Assembly (NCBI GenBank): GCA_036674765.1
Contig: JARVKI010000082.1
Location: forward strand, 124,001 to 188,000
DNA: 64,000 bases
Direction: 5' to 3'
From: Seiridium cupressi
Taxonomy: Eukaryota > Ascomycota > Sordariomycetes > Amphisphaeriales > Sporocadaceae
The position numbers and the translations under genes were made by a program. Shown here piece by piece: positions 34,726 through 46,852 of the stretch. Every line of letters starts with the position of its first letter. The first letter of the stretch is position 1. Under the pieces are notes generated by a model. The model did no database searches. It worked only from the letters and a program-made list of their open reading frames with translations, and was not told where the DNA came from.

Positions 34726-35567
34726 ACTGCATAACGATAATAACATTCATAGCGCTCGTAGAATTCATATCTTATTCTTTGATCTGATCAGTTCATTTTC
34801 GTTTCCCGCCTATTCCACTGCACATTGTATATTGATCAGATCTGATTTTCACCCTGAATTGATTGGATTAGATACATCGAATTAATTAGATCGCCAACCT
34901 TAATTCGCAATATCCACATTTTCATATACGTGGGAATTTTGTTCACAGAGAATTGACGAGCTGCTCGAAGCATGCATCGATTATTGGCCGGATGTGTAAC
35001 AAGGTCCCCGTGGACCCAGACGGCCTGGCCTGACAAATGCTCACAAAATGAGGCTTCCAAAGAGAACGTCCATTTGTAGCATGAATACGTGCGCCAAGAC
35101 GAGCATGTCGGTGTAAACGACGAAAGTGGAAAGCCAATGGTATAGCAATCAAGTTAATGATGTATAGGGAAGCCACTTAAGGCCCCTGTATTCAGCAGCC
35201 CGATAAGGGATCGACGGCGGCAATCTGCGCTAGGGTCAATCAAATTGAAGCGCAACGTTCCTGCAGAACCCGCTATCCGTAGCGACCGTCGGCCAATCTA
35301 TTCAGCAGACTCTTTAGCACATGGCTTTCACGAGGCTTTCAATATGCGGGCAGGTGGGTTGCCCTTCGCGGGCCTCTGACTGCGCATCTGCCAGCGCCTT
35401 AAGGTTAAGCAAATGCCCTTGGAGCACTCCTGCGCTCCTAGAATGTTGCTTTCACTCTTTTCCAGGCTCAGCGCCCAAGGCCCTTGCACCTAAAGCGTAA
35501 TACCCCAAACCGATCATTCGCTCGTTCGCTTGGCGCAGTAACGCCGTAATTGCATCAACCATGCAAC
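34726..35567. other. Intergenic region between FSH hydrolase and ABC fusion gene
   Basis: About 840 bp, AT-rich near 34760-34900, then more balanced toward 35568. It contains GATC-rich stretches near 34780-34880. No gene is supported; the last few hundred bases should be the promoter of the ABC gene. Confidence 0.45.
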
Positions 35568-38500
35568 ATGGACTACACGGGGCCCGATGATCGGCCTCGC
35601 AGGGGACGGTCAAGGCGGCAGCGGGCTGGTCATAATTCGCAAACTGCATCAGCCTCGCTACATGCAAGAAAGATCTCAGATACGTCATTCCTCTCGCTTT
35701 CAGATTCTAGTACCGAGACTCTTCACGTATCAGAGGCAGAGCCTGAGCCTCGCCATGTTCAAGACTCGATACCTTCGAGCTCAAGAGCGGAAAGGAATGT
35801 CTCGGCGGAGAGGCTTCTCACACCTGCTGCACCCTTTTCCGGGACATCAGCGCGTCGGGTATCTTTCTCGCGGACATTCTCGCCCGACAGACCGCCGCCA
35901 GTCCCTCCCAAGTCTCCTCCGTTTGGTTGGACCTCTTCAGCAGGGACATCACGGCTCGAGCCTCCGCCAGTATGGGGAGTGGATCCTCATCTGTCGCGAG
36001 ACTTTAGACATTTCAACAGCAGAGACACGACACTAGACATCATCGATGACTACTTGTCTCCTCGGACACCCAATCGGTCAAGAGCCAATTCAATAGTGTC
36101 CAGGCTATCCATCGAGTTTGCGCCTGAAACTGTGGGCTTTTCGAGAGCTTACCGTCCCATTGCGCCGCCACCGAGATTATTGTCAGAGAAGAAGCGGACT
36201 CGCCAACAGTATGAGAGCGCCTTGTCGCCGATTGAGTCAGTCTCAGGGGCAAGTGCCTCACCGACAACTCCCAAACCTCCACCAACACCTGTGATATCCT
36301 CAAGTCCCGTCGCTTCATCAAGCTCTACAGTGCTATCGACACCTATAGTACCATCATCACCTGTAGTACCATCGACTTCTTCGGTACCATCATCTCCTGT
36401 GGTACCAACAATTCCAGTAATCAAGGAAAGTCCCGCAGAAGAAGATGAGGTACCCGAGCCTCAGGATGTTGGAGCTGGGAGAGGCGGTAGGGCTGGTTGG
36501 AGAGGACGAGGCGGAAGAGGCGGTCGGGGAGGAAGAGGAGGCGGCGTAGGAGCAGTAGCCGGCGCGGGTGTAGTTGCAGGTGCAGGTGGAGCTGGCAGAG
36601 GATGGATGAGAGGTAGAGGAGCGAGGGGAGGTAGAGGTGGCAGAGGTGGAAGAGGCGGCGGAAGGGGTGGTGCTGCCGTCGCAAATGGTGCACAGACCGA
36701 ACTAGATGTACAAGATGAGAAAGAGAAAGTCATAGACGAAGAAGATGAGGCGCCACCCACCGGTCAAGTTGACTCCTCAGACGCCAAGGATGTCAAGGAT
36801 GTCAAGGATGTCAAGGATGTCAAGGATGTCAAGGATGTCAAGGATGTCAATGATGACGAGTATGGTAAGGACAGTAAGAATGTCGAGGAGGTGAACAATA
36901 AGAAGGGCAAGAAGGGTGCAAAACATGAAGCTGTACCACCCGGACCCATGAACGACCCAGCCAAGAGGAAAGCCGCAAAAAAGGCTAAACAGGGGCAGAC
37001 GATCAAAGATTTCTTCGTAAGCACCAATACTCTTTCAGAGGATTCCTTCCTCTCAAACCAAACAGAACTAACACCATGCAGAGAATATTCAAGTATACCA
37101 CGAAACGAGATAGGTTCTTCATCACCGTCTCTGTTATTGGGGCAATAGGAGCTGGACTTACATACCCGGCGCAAACCATTGTCTTTGGAAATTTGATTGG
37201 TGAATTGACCTCAACCAATTACGCTAACCAGAGTTTGGCAGAAATCAAATCTTACTTGACTGGAGTCATCAATCAGAGCGTGTAAGGAGAAACGGAATGA
37301 CGGCTAAGCCATAATTGATACTGACTAACTCCCAGGTTATACATGGTATACATCTTTGCAGTTCGGCTGGTTTGCGGATACGTCGCAACAGTAAGACCTC
37401 CATCCAGACCCACACAACAGTCTTCTAATCATGAATCCCACAGCTCGGGTTCAACGTAATGAGTATACGAGTTGCATCAACTTTGCGACTGGCTTACCTT
37501 CAAGCTCTGTTGCGTCAACGCGTCTCAATGCTAGACACGCAACCCCCAGGTCAGCTTGCGGCAATCATTACAAGCACTGCGAATACGATGCAGACGGGCA
37601 TTTCTGAAAAGTTTGCGCTGCTGATCCAGAGTTTCGCATTGATGATCGCTGCAATGACCAACGCTTTTTATCACAACTGGAAGCTCACTCTGGTGACGAG
37701 CAGTGGGCTTCTATTAATCATCATCTGCTATTGCATTACCACCCCTTTTGTTGTCAGAAATCAGAAAGAGATCGAGCAAACGAACATCAAGGCATCAGGT
37801 GTTGCCAGTGAAGCATTTGGTGCCATGCGAATGATTGCGGCATGCGGTGCTGAGACGAAGATGGTGGACAAGTATGAGGGGTGGATCTCCAAGTCGCGAT
37901 TAAGCGGCATGCGACTATCAAAGATCATAGCGGTGCAAAAAGCGACCGGTGGGTCAAATTTCCAGAGACTGCGGTAAACCGCTACTAACTTGTCCCTAGT
38001 GTTTTTCAGTGTCATCGGCACTTTTGCAATCGCATGTTGGTATGCGGCGCGTATGATAGTAAACGGAGAGATCCCTAATAGCAGCATTCTCATCATGTAA
38101 GTCTCCGTGATGGGGGTTCCAGAGCTCGTCTGACATGTCCCAGTGTTCTCATGAGCGTTTTGATGACGACCTCCACCATCGGAAACATTGCTCAGCCAAT
38201 TTCTGCTGCCTCACGAGCCGCTCGCGCAGCCATGATTTTGTTCAATGGTATCGAGTCGCCAAAGCCCAAGACGACGGGGAAGAACGCCCCCGAAGTAAGC
38301 GCGAGTGAGAGAATCGTTCTGTGGAACGTCAACTTCACGTATCCGTCGCGACCCAAGTCAAAGATCCTGGACCAACTGAAACTGGTCATTCCGGCGGGGA
38401 AAGTAACAGCTATCGTTGGACCTTCGGGTTCTGGGAAGAGTACGGTGGTGAGCTTGATCGAGAGATGGTACGAGCTGGATGGAGCTGTCACCGGCAACAA

Positions 38501-41327
38501 ACTTGTGAGTGTCCTTAAAAAAAAAAAAAAAAAAAAAAAAGTGGGAGATCGGTGGACTGACAGCCGTGGTAGGTGCAATGGTTTCGAAATGGAAACGTCA
38601 GATGTGGCGGAGTACCCCTGCATGAGATGGATCTCAAGTGGTGGAGATCTCAAATTGGCCTCGTGCAGCAGGAACCTTTCCTCTTCAACGATACCATCTT
38701 TAAAAATGTCTCGTACGGATTGATAGGAACCGAATGGGAAGATGTCGACGAGGAAAAGAAAAGAGAGTTGGTCAGGCAAGCCTGTACGGAAGCGTTTGCC
38801 GACGAGTTCATCTCTAGGCTCCCAGATGTGAGCAAGGTTGTCCAGGACCTGAACAATATGTGCTAACCTGACCACAGGGGTACGACACTCTAGTTGGGGA
38901 GTCGGGTGGTAAACTGAGTGGTGGCCAGCGCCAACGACTTGCAATTGCTCGGGCTATCGTTAAACAACCCAAGATTCTGATCTTGGATGAAGCGACGAGC
39001 GCCATCGACGTTCGTGGAGAGAAGGTGGTGCAGGCGGCTTTGGAAAAGGTTTCCCAAGGTCGTACAACAATCATGATCGCCCATAGGCTCTCGACTGTTA
39101 AAAATGCGGACAACATTGTTGTCATGAGCAAGGGAAAGGTTGCTCAGAGAGGAACACACCAACAGCTGGTAGCGAAGAAGAATGGCCCCTATTGGCTTCT
39201 CATGCAGGCACAACAGTTGATGATGGAGGCAGAGACAGAAGAACCAAGGGACGAGGACTCGGATACTGCAGTTTCCGATGACGGAAAGCGCACGATGGAT
39301 CTTATGGAGAAGAGTAAACAAAAGAGGGAGACGCATACAACGGCGGCCGGTGATGATGCAGATGAAGGGGAAGAGGAACACAAGCCCAAAGGACTTCTCA
39401 AGTCCTTCGGCCCTCTTCTCCTGGAGCAAAAGAAGCACTCGATCTGGTACTGCATCATGTTCTTCGGTGCTGTCCTGGCCGGAGGTAGATTTCCTCGCTG
39501 AACGCACAAACGAGAACTATGCTGACCATGTCGACAGCTAGCGCGCCACTGCAGGCATACCTGTTTGCCGCATTACTATCCTCGTTCAATATTGCGGGGC
39601 AGAACTTGATAGTACTCACGAACTTTTGGTGTCTCATGTTCGTGATCTTAGCGGGCTGTGTTGGGCTTGGGTATTTCGCGCTGAGTTTTGCCTCCACGCG
39701 AATCGCTTTTGTAAGTCATGGCCGCGTAGAGAGACCTCGGTGACATGTCAGCTAATGGGATAAGATAATTACAACCTCGTATCAACTTGATTATTTCAAG
39801 AACATGATCTCGAAACCAGTCTCTTGGTTCGACAAGGAAGACTCCAACGAAGGGTCTCTGACATCTCGATTAGCAGCTGATTCTACCGCGCTCCAACAAT
39901 TGCTTGGCAATAATATGGCATTCGTCGTAATCGCCATCCTCAGCGTGTCTGGCTGTTTGGCAATTGCTTTCTACTTTGGCTGGAAATTAACGGCCGTCGC
40001 TCTATCTTGCGCGATACCCCTGGCCATTGCCGCAGGCTTCTTCCGATCGCGCATGGAGAAGAAGTTTCGGAAGATGAACAGCAAAGTGTTCGCTGAGAGC
40101 GCCAAGTTTGCAACGGAGTCAATGGGTGCGATTCGTACTGTGACCGCCCTGACTCTCGAAGACACCATTTGCCGACGATATGAGAAAATGCTGGCCGACC
40201 ATCTTCGTATCGCGTACAAGAAGGCCCGGGTCGCAACTCTCCTCTTGTCAGCTAGTGATGCTGTACCATTACTGTGCATGGCCTTCATACTATGGTACGG
40301 AGGAGGCCTTCTGGTCAATGGGGAATACATTTCTTTCCAGTATCTGGTTGTCTATCTCGCCGTCGTGCAGGGCTCGCAAGGTGTTGGTCAGTGGCTGAGC
40401 TTTGTGCCCAATATTTCCAATGCGAGAGTGGCGGCCAATCGTATTCAAGAGGTACGAATTCAGGAAATCGATCCAGACAAGGGCCTCAGGCTCCACGATA
40501 GTGCTCTGGGGATCGACTACAAGAATGAAACCATGGGCCCGAGAATTGAGCTCCAGGACGTCTGGTTCCAATATCCGACTCGCGATGTACCAGTTCTGTG
40601 TGGATTGGATATGACGATAGAAAAGGGTCAATTTGCTGCTATCGTCGGACCATCTGGTCAGTCCCCGCGTTTGATGTCGACAAGAGCTCGAGCTAACAAA
40701 GACATAGGATGTGGCAAGACCAGTGTTATTTCCATACTTGAAAGATTCTACCGTATCAAATCAGGCCTTGTCACGATGAACGGTGTCGATATCGAAGACA
40801 TCAACATCCGAGACTATCGAAAGACCATGTCCCTAGTCGCTCAGGAGCCATATATGTTCCAGGGCACTATTCGCGAAAACATCCTCTTTGGCGTTGATCC
40901 TGAAAGGATATGCTGCGATCATGAATTGCACCAAGCGTGTCGCGACGCCGAGATCCACGAATTCATCATGTCATTACCAGAGGGCTATAATACCAAAGTA
41001 GGGTTCAAGGGAATACTGCTATCAGGCGGACAGAAGCAGCGCATGTCCATCGCCAGAGCCCTGATTAGGAACCCTCGACTGCTGCTTCTCGATGAGGCCA
41101 CTTCTGCACTCGACTCCGAAACCGAGAAGTTGGTCCAGGGTGTTTTTGAGAAGACCAAGCAGTCTAGAACCATGGTGGTCGTGGCCCATAGATTAGCGAC
41201 TATACAAAACGCCGACATAATCTTTGTGTTAGGTGAGGGCAGTGTCGTTGAGAGTGGAACGCATTCTCAGTTGTTGGCGAAGAAGGGTGTTTACTGGAGT
41301 ATGTGCCAGGCACAGTCTCTTGAATGA
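35568..41327 (+). CDS. ABCB-type full ABC transporter with a 483-residue disordered RGG/KDV-repeat N-terminus
   Basis: ATP-driven exporter with TMD-NBD-TMD-NBD layout. Exon 1 (35568-37016) encodes 483 residues without a fold: Arg/Ser/Pro-rich to ~300, an RGG/GRG box (~302-370), an acidic stretch, seven KDV repeats, then a Lys-rich end running into IKDFF. The intron 37017-37081 (GTAAGC, ACTAAC, CAG) joins it in phase to [13 protein letters not shown], the ABCB start. Exons: 37082-37281, 37336-37390, 37444-37948, 38000-38096, 38144-38504, 38573-38827, 38878-39484, 39538-39710, 39765-40656, 40708-41327. Total 1737 aa, of which 1254 are the transporter (normal size). NBD1 has [17 protein letters not shown] and [15 protein letters not shown]2 has GPSGCGKTS (made by splicing), LSGGQKQR and [12 protein letters not shown]. 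Alternative starts are ATG 36948 or a separate gene from ATG 37076. It likely exports the PKS product. Confidence 0.85.
36786..36848 (+). repeat. Seven tandem 9-bp units coding KDV
   Basis: AAGGATGTC is repeated seven times without change inside exon 1 of the ABC fusion gene, giving (Lys-Asp-Val)7. Identical units imply recent slippage; the 9-bp period keeps the frame. Confidence 0.95.
38517..38540 (+). repeat. A24 homopolymer inside an ABC-gene intron
   Basis: 24 consecutive A within the 68-nt intron 38505-38572, between donor GTGAGT and acceptor GGTAG. On the complement it is T24. Length is prone to sequencing and replication slippage but does not affect the frame. Confidence 0.95.
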
Positions 41328-41617
41328 TGAGACACGTTGCGAACTCGTAGTGGGACCTCCTGTGCATGCACATTCTCGTTAAGGGCACACTGTGCGTCTT
41401 ACATGTATAAAAGTTAGATTAATATATCCAAGAGAAAAAAATCGCTAAATCATTCAAACTGATATTCACGTCCATTGACCAGTATTCCTACAAGAAATGC
41501 TCGCATACACTTTCAGCACTACGAGTGCGACAGGTACTTGAATTGTCAACCTCAGGCAATATGGCATTCATTCATGGATTCATTACTGTTGGGCCAAAAC
41601 GAACAGCTGTACTGCAT

Positions 41618-42154
41618 CTAAGCAGAGGTTTCTGGACCAAGTGCGTCATACGGCGTCTTTCCATCAATACCCTTTTCCCGTCCTACACCACCGGCAGTAC
41701 CCGACGTACTACCAGCCGCAACGAACTTCTGCTCGGCCAATCTACCGGGGTCGGCCTTGGTGCCAAATTCCGTGAAGCTGGCATTCTTTCCCGCCAGGTT
41801 GGGATCCTCCGTGATATTCTTGCCGTGCGGTCCCGAACTATCTGTGCTTGCAAGCTGGCTACTCACATACGACGGCGCCTGATCGACCTGGTTTGACGAG
41901 CGGCCCGTTCCGTGTGCAGATTGCGCCTTCTGGGCTGTGGAAGCTGAACTTCCCAGACTGCCCTCGTAGGGTTTGGGAGTGGTGTTTTCAGAAGAGAAGT
42001 CGGATGAGGAAATGTCGTTGCTTGATTTGAATGCTGCGGACTCGGCAGCCAAAGAGCCCGAGTTGACGGAACCAACACCCTCGTGTGTTACGGGTGCGTT
42101 GCGGCCGAGGTCGACCTTCTGGCCTTCGCTGGAGTTGGTGTTGGTGGGGGCCAT
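41618..42154 (-). CDS. Small hydrophilic disordered protein, stress/LEA-like
   Basis: Single exon, 178 aa, rich in Ser, Gly, Ala, Asn and Thr with almost no hydrophobic core. A conserved-looking start (SEGQKVDLGRNAPVTHEGVGSV) and end (TEFGTKADPGRLAEQKFVA, then DGKTPYDALGPETSA) resemble a family of small ascomycete proteins without assigned function. No signal peptide or membrane span. The composition suggests a protective, intrinsically disordered cytosolic protein induced under stress, but that is inference. It is tail-to-tail with the ABC gene, the stops being 290 bp apart. Confidence 0.78.
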   Translation of the reverse strand: MAPTNTNSSEGQKVDLGRNAPVTHEGVGSVNSGSLAAESAAFKSSNDISSSDFSSENTTPKPYEGSLGSSASTAQKAQSAHGTGRSSNQVDQAPSYVSSQLASTDSSGPHGKNITEDPNLAGKNASFTEFGTKADPGRLAEQKFVAAGSTSGTAGGVGREKGIDGKTPYDALGPETSA

Positions 42155-42962
42155 AGTGATTGACTTTAGTGGTAAAGTTACTAGCTTGTAATGTTTGAAT
42201 TGTTCGAGCCGAATGCGATTTGTTGGGCAAGAGGTTTTATCTCAAGTAATGGGGTCTGTACAAGCAGATGGAAGTTTGGTAAAAATGATAAAGAATTTGT
42301 TCAACCATGTCTCTCGCGTTGCTTCTTCGCCTTTTTATTGAGATGAAGCTCGCAGCTATGCTGTTGAAGCTCTACGCCATGACATCATGCAGCCTTCATC
42401 ACCAACGTCAGAGCTGTGCACAATGTAGCTGATGACTTCACTAGGCATCCAACTGGCCACTAAAGTCCAAAATTGCCATCCTTGATAGCTAATGGTGTAT
42501 TCGAGTCGATTCTTTTGCAGATAGATTGGGCCTTTTTGTGGGTAAAGTTGAATCTTCGGTGATCATTGCAACTACGCCCAGCCGCCCTGTTCTGATGTAA
42601 TTGTGTCGGAGCTTGCGTCCGCTAAGCGTGTGGGCTGGCAAGGGCCAGGGGCCAGCCACAGTATCCAACGGACTAAACTACCTACATATGGTATCACTAC
42701 ATTGAACCTAACAGCTGACAGATCCAGTGTGGGTAAGGGTTCGGTGTGGTTCAGACTTAATTATATTAGTGATGATACGTCGCCGCGGCGGACTTGGGAT
42801 ACATCAAAGCATCCGACAAGCCGCGATACACTACAAGCACCACGACCTACACAATAGTAAAGTAAAGCTACGGGGCAATGCACTGGCGTATTCTATTAAT
42901 AGGCAATATCTACAGTAAATTCTAGGAAATCATGGAAACATCTTGGACGCCATCGTCTATTC
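42155..42962. other. Intergenic region
   Basis: About 800 bp between the start of the hydrophilic protein gene and the stop of the amino-acid permease. It should hold the promoter of the former. No other gene or repeat is recognised. Confidence 0.5.
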
Positions 42963-44369
42963 CTAACACTGGAACGGTGGCGGAAGAGTCCCCGATTCGG
43001 ATGCCGTCTGCAGCGCCTTGATCGTCGCATAGAGTCCTCCAACACAGATGAACGCCCCTGCAAGAACAGTGAGGATGTTGATGACCAACATCGTAGGTCT
43101 CTCCGCCCATGCACGCCACCCGCCTTTGAAATAGTATATGTCATGGATCCAGAATGCCCCGGCTAGGCCGTAGGTATACCAAGCAGCGAACAGCGATGCG
43201 GTTATGCCAACGAGGTAGTTGAAAATGGGTATGCCAACAGCCAGGACAAAGGCGGCGACGTTCGCGAGCAGGATCAGGAACGTCCAAACGCCCCACCCTG
43301 CGAGTGTGTGCGAGTGTATATGCCGACTACGCCTAAAGAGCCGCACAAACACAAGCTTGGCCGCAGTATGACTATACAGACTCCCAGCGATCAAGAAGTT
43401 GGGTATAGCCAAACCGAAGCTAATCTTTGACCACAAGGGGCTAAGGCTGAGGAAGCTGGGGCTCGATACCCCAGGTCCTATATACCAATATGTTACAACA
43501 GCGAAGGCAATGTAGAAGAATGTTGCGACGATCTGCAGGGTCCAGGCTGCCTTCATCGCGTCCTGCGGCCGTCTCATCTCGGATATGAGAATGAAGAACA
43601 TAAAATGCCCTGCATAAGCAAACACCGGGTTTGTAATACTGATGAATGCGGAAGTGAAGTCGGTGGTCACCGCGATGGCGATATTGCCAGGGTCAACCGG
43701 GAGGGCACCAGCCCCAGCCATTCCCACAACCCCAGCGATCATGATCGACGCCCCTCCAAGCACGGACAGCCAGCTCAGGTTTCCCAGAGTCCGGGGAAAG
43801 CTGATGATGGTCACGGCAACAGCAAAGATACCAGTGAACGCGAGTGCACACAGTTTGCTTTCGGATAAGACAGTGAGAGCAAGCTGCCCAGCAAGTAGCT
43901 GGCTTCCTGTTGCGCAGACAGCAAAAATGACGGTGCCACCACCCAAGACTTCTCTTCCTGCAGGCCCGAACATGATCATCCCCGCATCTCCCATGTTGTG
44001 GACTTCCGGGTGTCTCAACTTGAACTGGATCAGCGCCCAGGCAGTGTATGTTGCGAACGCACCAAGGAAGAAGATGACGACGACACCAGGGACGACACCA
44101 ACAGCAGCCAAACTGCTCGGCAGGCTCAGCATACCATTTGACACAATTTCCGTGATCATCAGCAAGGCGACCATCGGCCATGTGAGTGTCTTATACTTGA
44201 TATCATGGTCTTTTTCTTCTCCAAAGACGTCGTCAATAAAGCCGGGACCGGTGTATCCACTTCTCCCGTGTTCGGCACTTGTTACAATGCCGGACTCGGG
44301 GCCGCCGTAATTGGGATACGCCGGTTTACTGTGCGGGTCTTCGCCCGGATGATAGGTATTGTTGCTCAT
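42963..44369 (-). CDS. AAAP-family amino-acid permease (MTR-like)
   Basis: Proton-coupled neutral/aromatic amino-acid importer of the plasma membrane, resembling Neurospora MTR. Single exon of 468 aa. A hydrophilic N-terminus with GFIDDVFGEE precedes YKTLTWPMVALLMITEIVSNGMLSLPSSLA, the family's first span, and roughly ten further spans follow, including NPVFAYAGHFMFFILISEMRRPQDAMKA, the conserved loop of fungal AAAP members, and YWYIGPGV. It lacks introns, unlike most neighbours. The ATG at 44369 is the first and fits the family length. No link to the PKS cluster is evident. Confidence 0.92.
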   Translation of the reverse strand: MSNNTYHPGEDPHSKPAYPNYGGPESGIVTSAEHGRSGYTGPGFIDDVFGEEKDHDIKYKTLTWPMVALLMITEIVSNGMLSLPSSLAAVGVVPGVVVIFFLGAFATYTAWALIQFKLRHPEVHNMGDAGMIMFGPAGREVLGGGTVIFAVCATGSQLLAGQLALTVLSESKLCALAFTGIFAVAVTIISFPRTLGNLSWLSVLGGASIMIAGVVGMAGAGALPVDPGNIAIAVTTDFTSAFISITNPVFAYAGHFMFFILISEMRRPQDAMKAAWTLQIVATFFYIAFAVVTYWYIGPGVSSPSFLSLSPLWSKISFGLAIPNFLIAGSLYSHTAAKLVFVRLFRRSRHIHSHTLAGWGVWTFLILLANVAAFVLAVGIPIFNYLVGITASLFAAWYTYGLAGAFWIHDIYYFKGGWRAWAERPTMLVINILTVLAGAFICVGGLYATIKALQTASESGTLPPPFQC

Positions 44370-45746
44370 GGTGGCTGATGATCTGATATGGTCGCCAAGC
44401 TTCGACCAGCGGTCGAGTCAGCCCACCGATTACGCAATTGCGCGATTTCTCCAGGTCAGGTCGAGTTACAGACCAATAGAGCCAGGTTCTCCGCCAAGCG
44501 ATATGTGCAATGATAGCTGAGATTCGGCTGCTACTTCACCCGAGGTTCCGGTACTTCTCATAAATGACACAAATTTCGGTAGTGATGTGGGTAGAAACAT
44601 CCTGCGCAAGTCCCATTACGAATGAAGCCAGGCACGGGTGGCGGTCGTCTCCCGTGACCAACGATACGCTCGCCGCACAATGCGGGGTCAATCTGTCGGA
44701 GGTATCGACAACTACACTGCCACGAGAAACATTGATAACGAATGAACCAGGGGGTTATCAACGGTCGGGGATTTATGCGAACTATGCCAAATGCAGAGAG
44801 GCTGCCTTTTTAGGCAGGAGCGTGGTGTTTCCGCCAAATCAGCACCTGCATGAGACAAGCTAAGTTGCCCTATCGCTTGTCGGGGCCTACCGACTGTTCG
44901 AAGGACGAGTACTCGATGCCCTCCTGCAAGGTTGATACTACCCTATAATACCACAAGTTCACGTGTCGATTGGGTCGTTGGTACCTGGACACTACCAAAT
45001 TGTGTCAAGAATAACTACCTTCCGTCATTCTGCTTTTTATGCCAAGCCGCGTTATCTGCGGGAGGCTGTCTGGTCTGATCCAGTGCTACAGTGCACTGTA
45101 CTCGGCCGGCATTGTGTCTTCTAGGTCATTCTGGCCGCTTTCAGTATGCTGTTCATGGCACCGACATCCCACATGAACGGCTATCGGTGTTCCAGGGGCT
45201 TGGAGGCTTGTCGCATGCTGCAAGGCCGACAATCTGCTATCTGAGAATCGACGAACGCGCCTAGTGCTCAAGCAAGAATCCGCCCATTCGGTAGAGTTAG
45301 GCGAGATTGAACGCTACCTCGCGGATTCTTTTGATTTCTCTCGCATATGCAGACTATTGACACTGGCATATGCTATGCGATATCACTCTAAGCGAAAACA
45401 GGGGTTTCATTCCTGGAATATCGTTGGACCACAGCAGCGCCGGCCATCAGCACTGCTCGTATACAATACGAACGAGCTTTATCATGTCGCTGTTCCCGGT
45501 TGCACGAAGCGGGCTACGATGGCACGGGAATACCAATCGTTTGATCGTCAGTATGAGCGGGGTTATGATCTGACTGATCCGTGCGGCTCGAGCAGGTCTG
45601 CAGCCACTGGAAGTCTACCATGGAAACAGTCAAAGCCATCGTTTCTGTCGACCAGGCGCTTATCGACCCACGAGAGTATCATAACAGCCTCGTCCCAGGC
45701 TAGGGCGTTCAGCTCCTAGGACAAAGCACCCTTGCAATCAAACGCG
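44370..45746. other. Intergenic region upstream of the permease
   Basis: About 1.4 kb. The first several hundred bases should be the permease promoter. Open frames at 45264-45719 (+) precede the GNAT-like relic and may be part of its former 5' end, but no motif supports that. Confidence 0.4.
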
Positions 45747-46593
45747 ATGACTCCCGTGGTGGATCTGCACGAGGTAGACATCCCCTCGCGGTTCGAAATG
45801 CGCAGGGTCCCTCCAGAGCACGAGGATTGGCGCCGTGCTCTCTTGATCCAAGGCATGCTGCTGCGAGCTCCCATCTGGTACCCTTTGATGCCTGAGCCCA
45901 AGATCAAGACTGTCGTGCAAGCGTTCGAGGCTCTGAAACCGTATTACGGACACTTCCTGCGGAATACACTTTCATACGCCCTGTACGACAAGGAGTATGT
46001 GTACAAACGTCCAGAGTCGGCTACAAAGGGTGGAGCGCTCTACTGGCAAGAGATCGACCTCCAGGATACAGAGCTTGAGAAGAAAGGGAATCAATGTTAC
46101 TCGAGAAGATGGACTTTCCAATCATACCCCTGGCTTTGTCATACGATATGTTGGATCCGCCAGCAAAGGAGACAGTTGGCTTGATGGTAGCGACCGCGCC
46201 TCTCTGGGGTAGCATGATGGCACAGTACGCCGAAGCGACAAGCGGCATCCCCAACTTTCCGAAACCCACAGCTGCCGGCCAATACGTCCATCGAAGCGGA
46301 TGTGTCACGAGCGGTCAGATTATGAGGGGCAAGGTCTAGGGAAGCTATTCTTGTGGTGGGTCATGCTAGAGATGGAGACCAAGAGCTACAAAGCTGTCCT
46401 GGTGGGAGCAGGCAATATCACGATCAGTCGGATTTGGCTACATCCTGACGCTCCATTCAAGAGCAAGGCCCTCATAGAACAGGATATGACGGAGATGGTG
46501 CTTGAAATAAATGGGGAAAAGTACCGCCCATACGCTGGATTGGGGTTGAATTTCAAGTACTTGATCTGTGACCTGACGCAGAGGTCGACATGA
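45747..46593 (+). pseudogene. Frameshifted GNAT-like acyltransferase relic
   Basis: Three successive same-strand frames read as one broken protein: TPVVDLHEVDIPSRFEMRRV to LEKKGNQ (to about 46097), LLEKMDFPIIPLALSYDMLDPP to about 46300, and ERSDYEGQGLGKLFLWWVMLEM to the stop at 46593. The last contains an acetyl-CoA-loop-like GQGLGK, followed by SRIWLHPDAPFKSK. The breaks leave too little room for introns (no GT-AG pair of normal size fits), so single-base indels are the simplest reading. Assignment to the GNAT fold is tentative. Original start may lie further upstream. Confidence 0.6.
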
Positions 46594-46852
46594 TGAGCTG
46601 GGTAAACTATCAAAGGGCATGCTTCCTGTAGGAAGTGATCTCACGATTGCTTCTGCATTTTGATGTCCTACGCAAAGCTAATGAGCCTTGGAGAATAACG
46701 AGAATGCCTTTTATCTACGTTTTGAAGAGACAGAAAGCCAGTGGGGGAAAGACTGATGTCCAGCATCGTAGATTCAAGTTATACAAGCACAAGGTGGTAT
46801 CGATGCTAAACGCCGAACAAGTACCCCACCCCCCAAACATCTACCAGTCTCC

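Noticed and set aside
37076..37081. Separate ABC gene starting at ATG 37076
   Set aside because: It would begin exactly at the ABCB core without any N-terminal tail, while the GTAAGC/ACTAAC/CAG intron joins the upstream frame perfectly. Kept as an alternative only.
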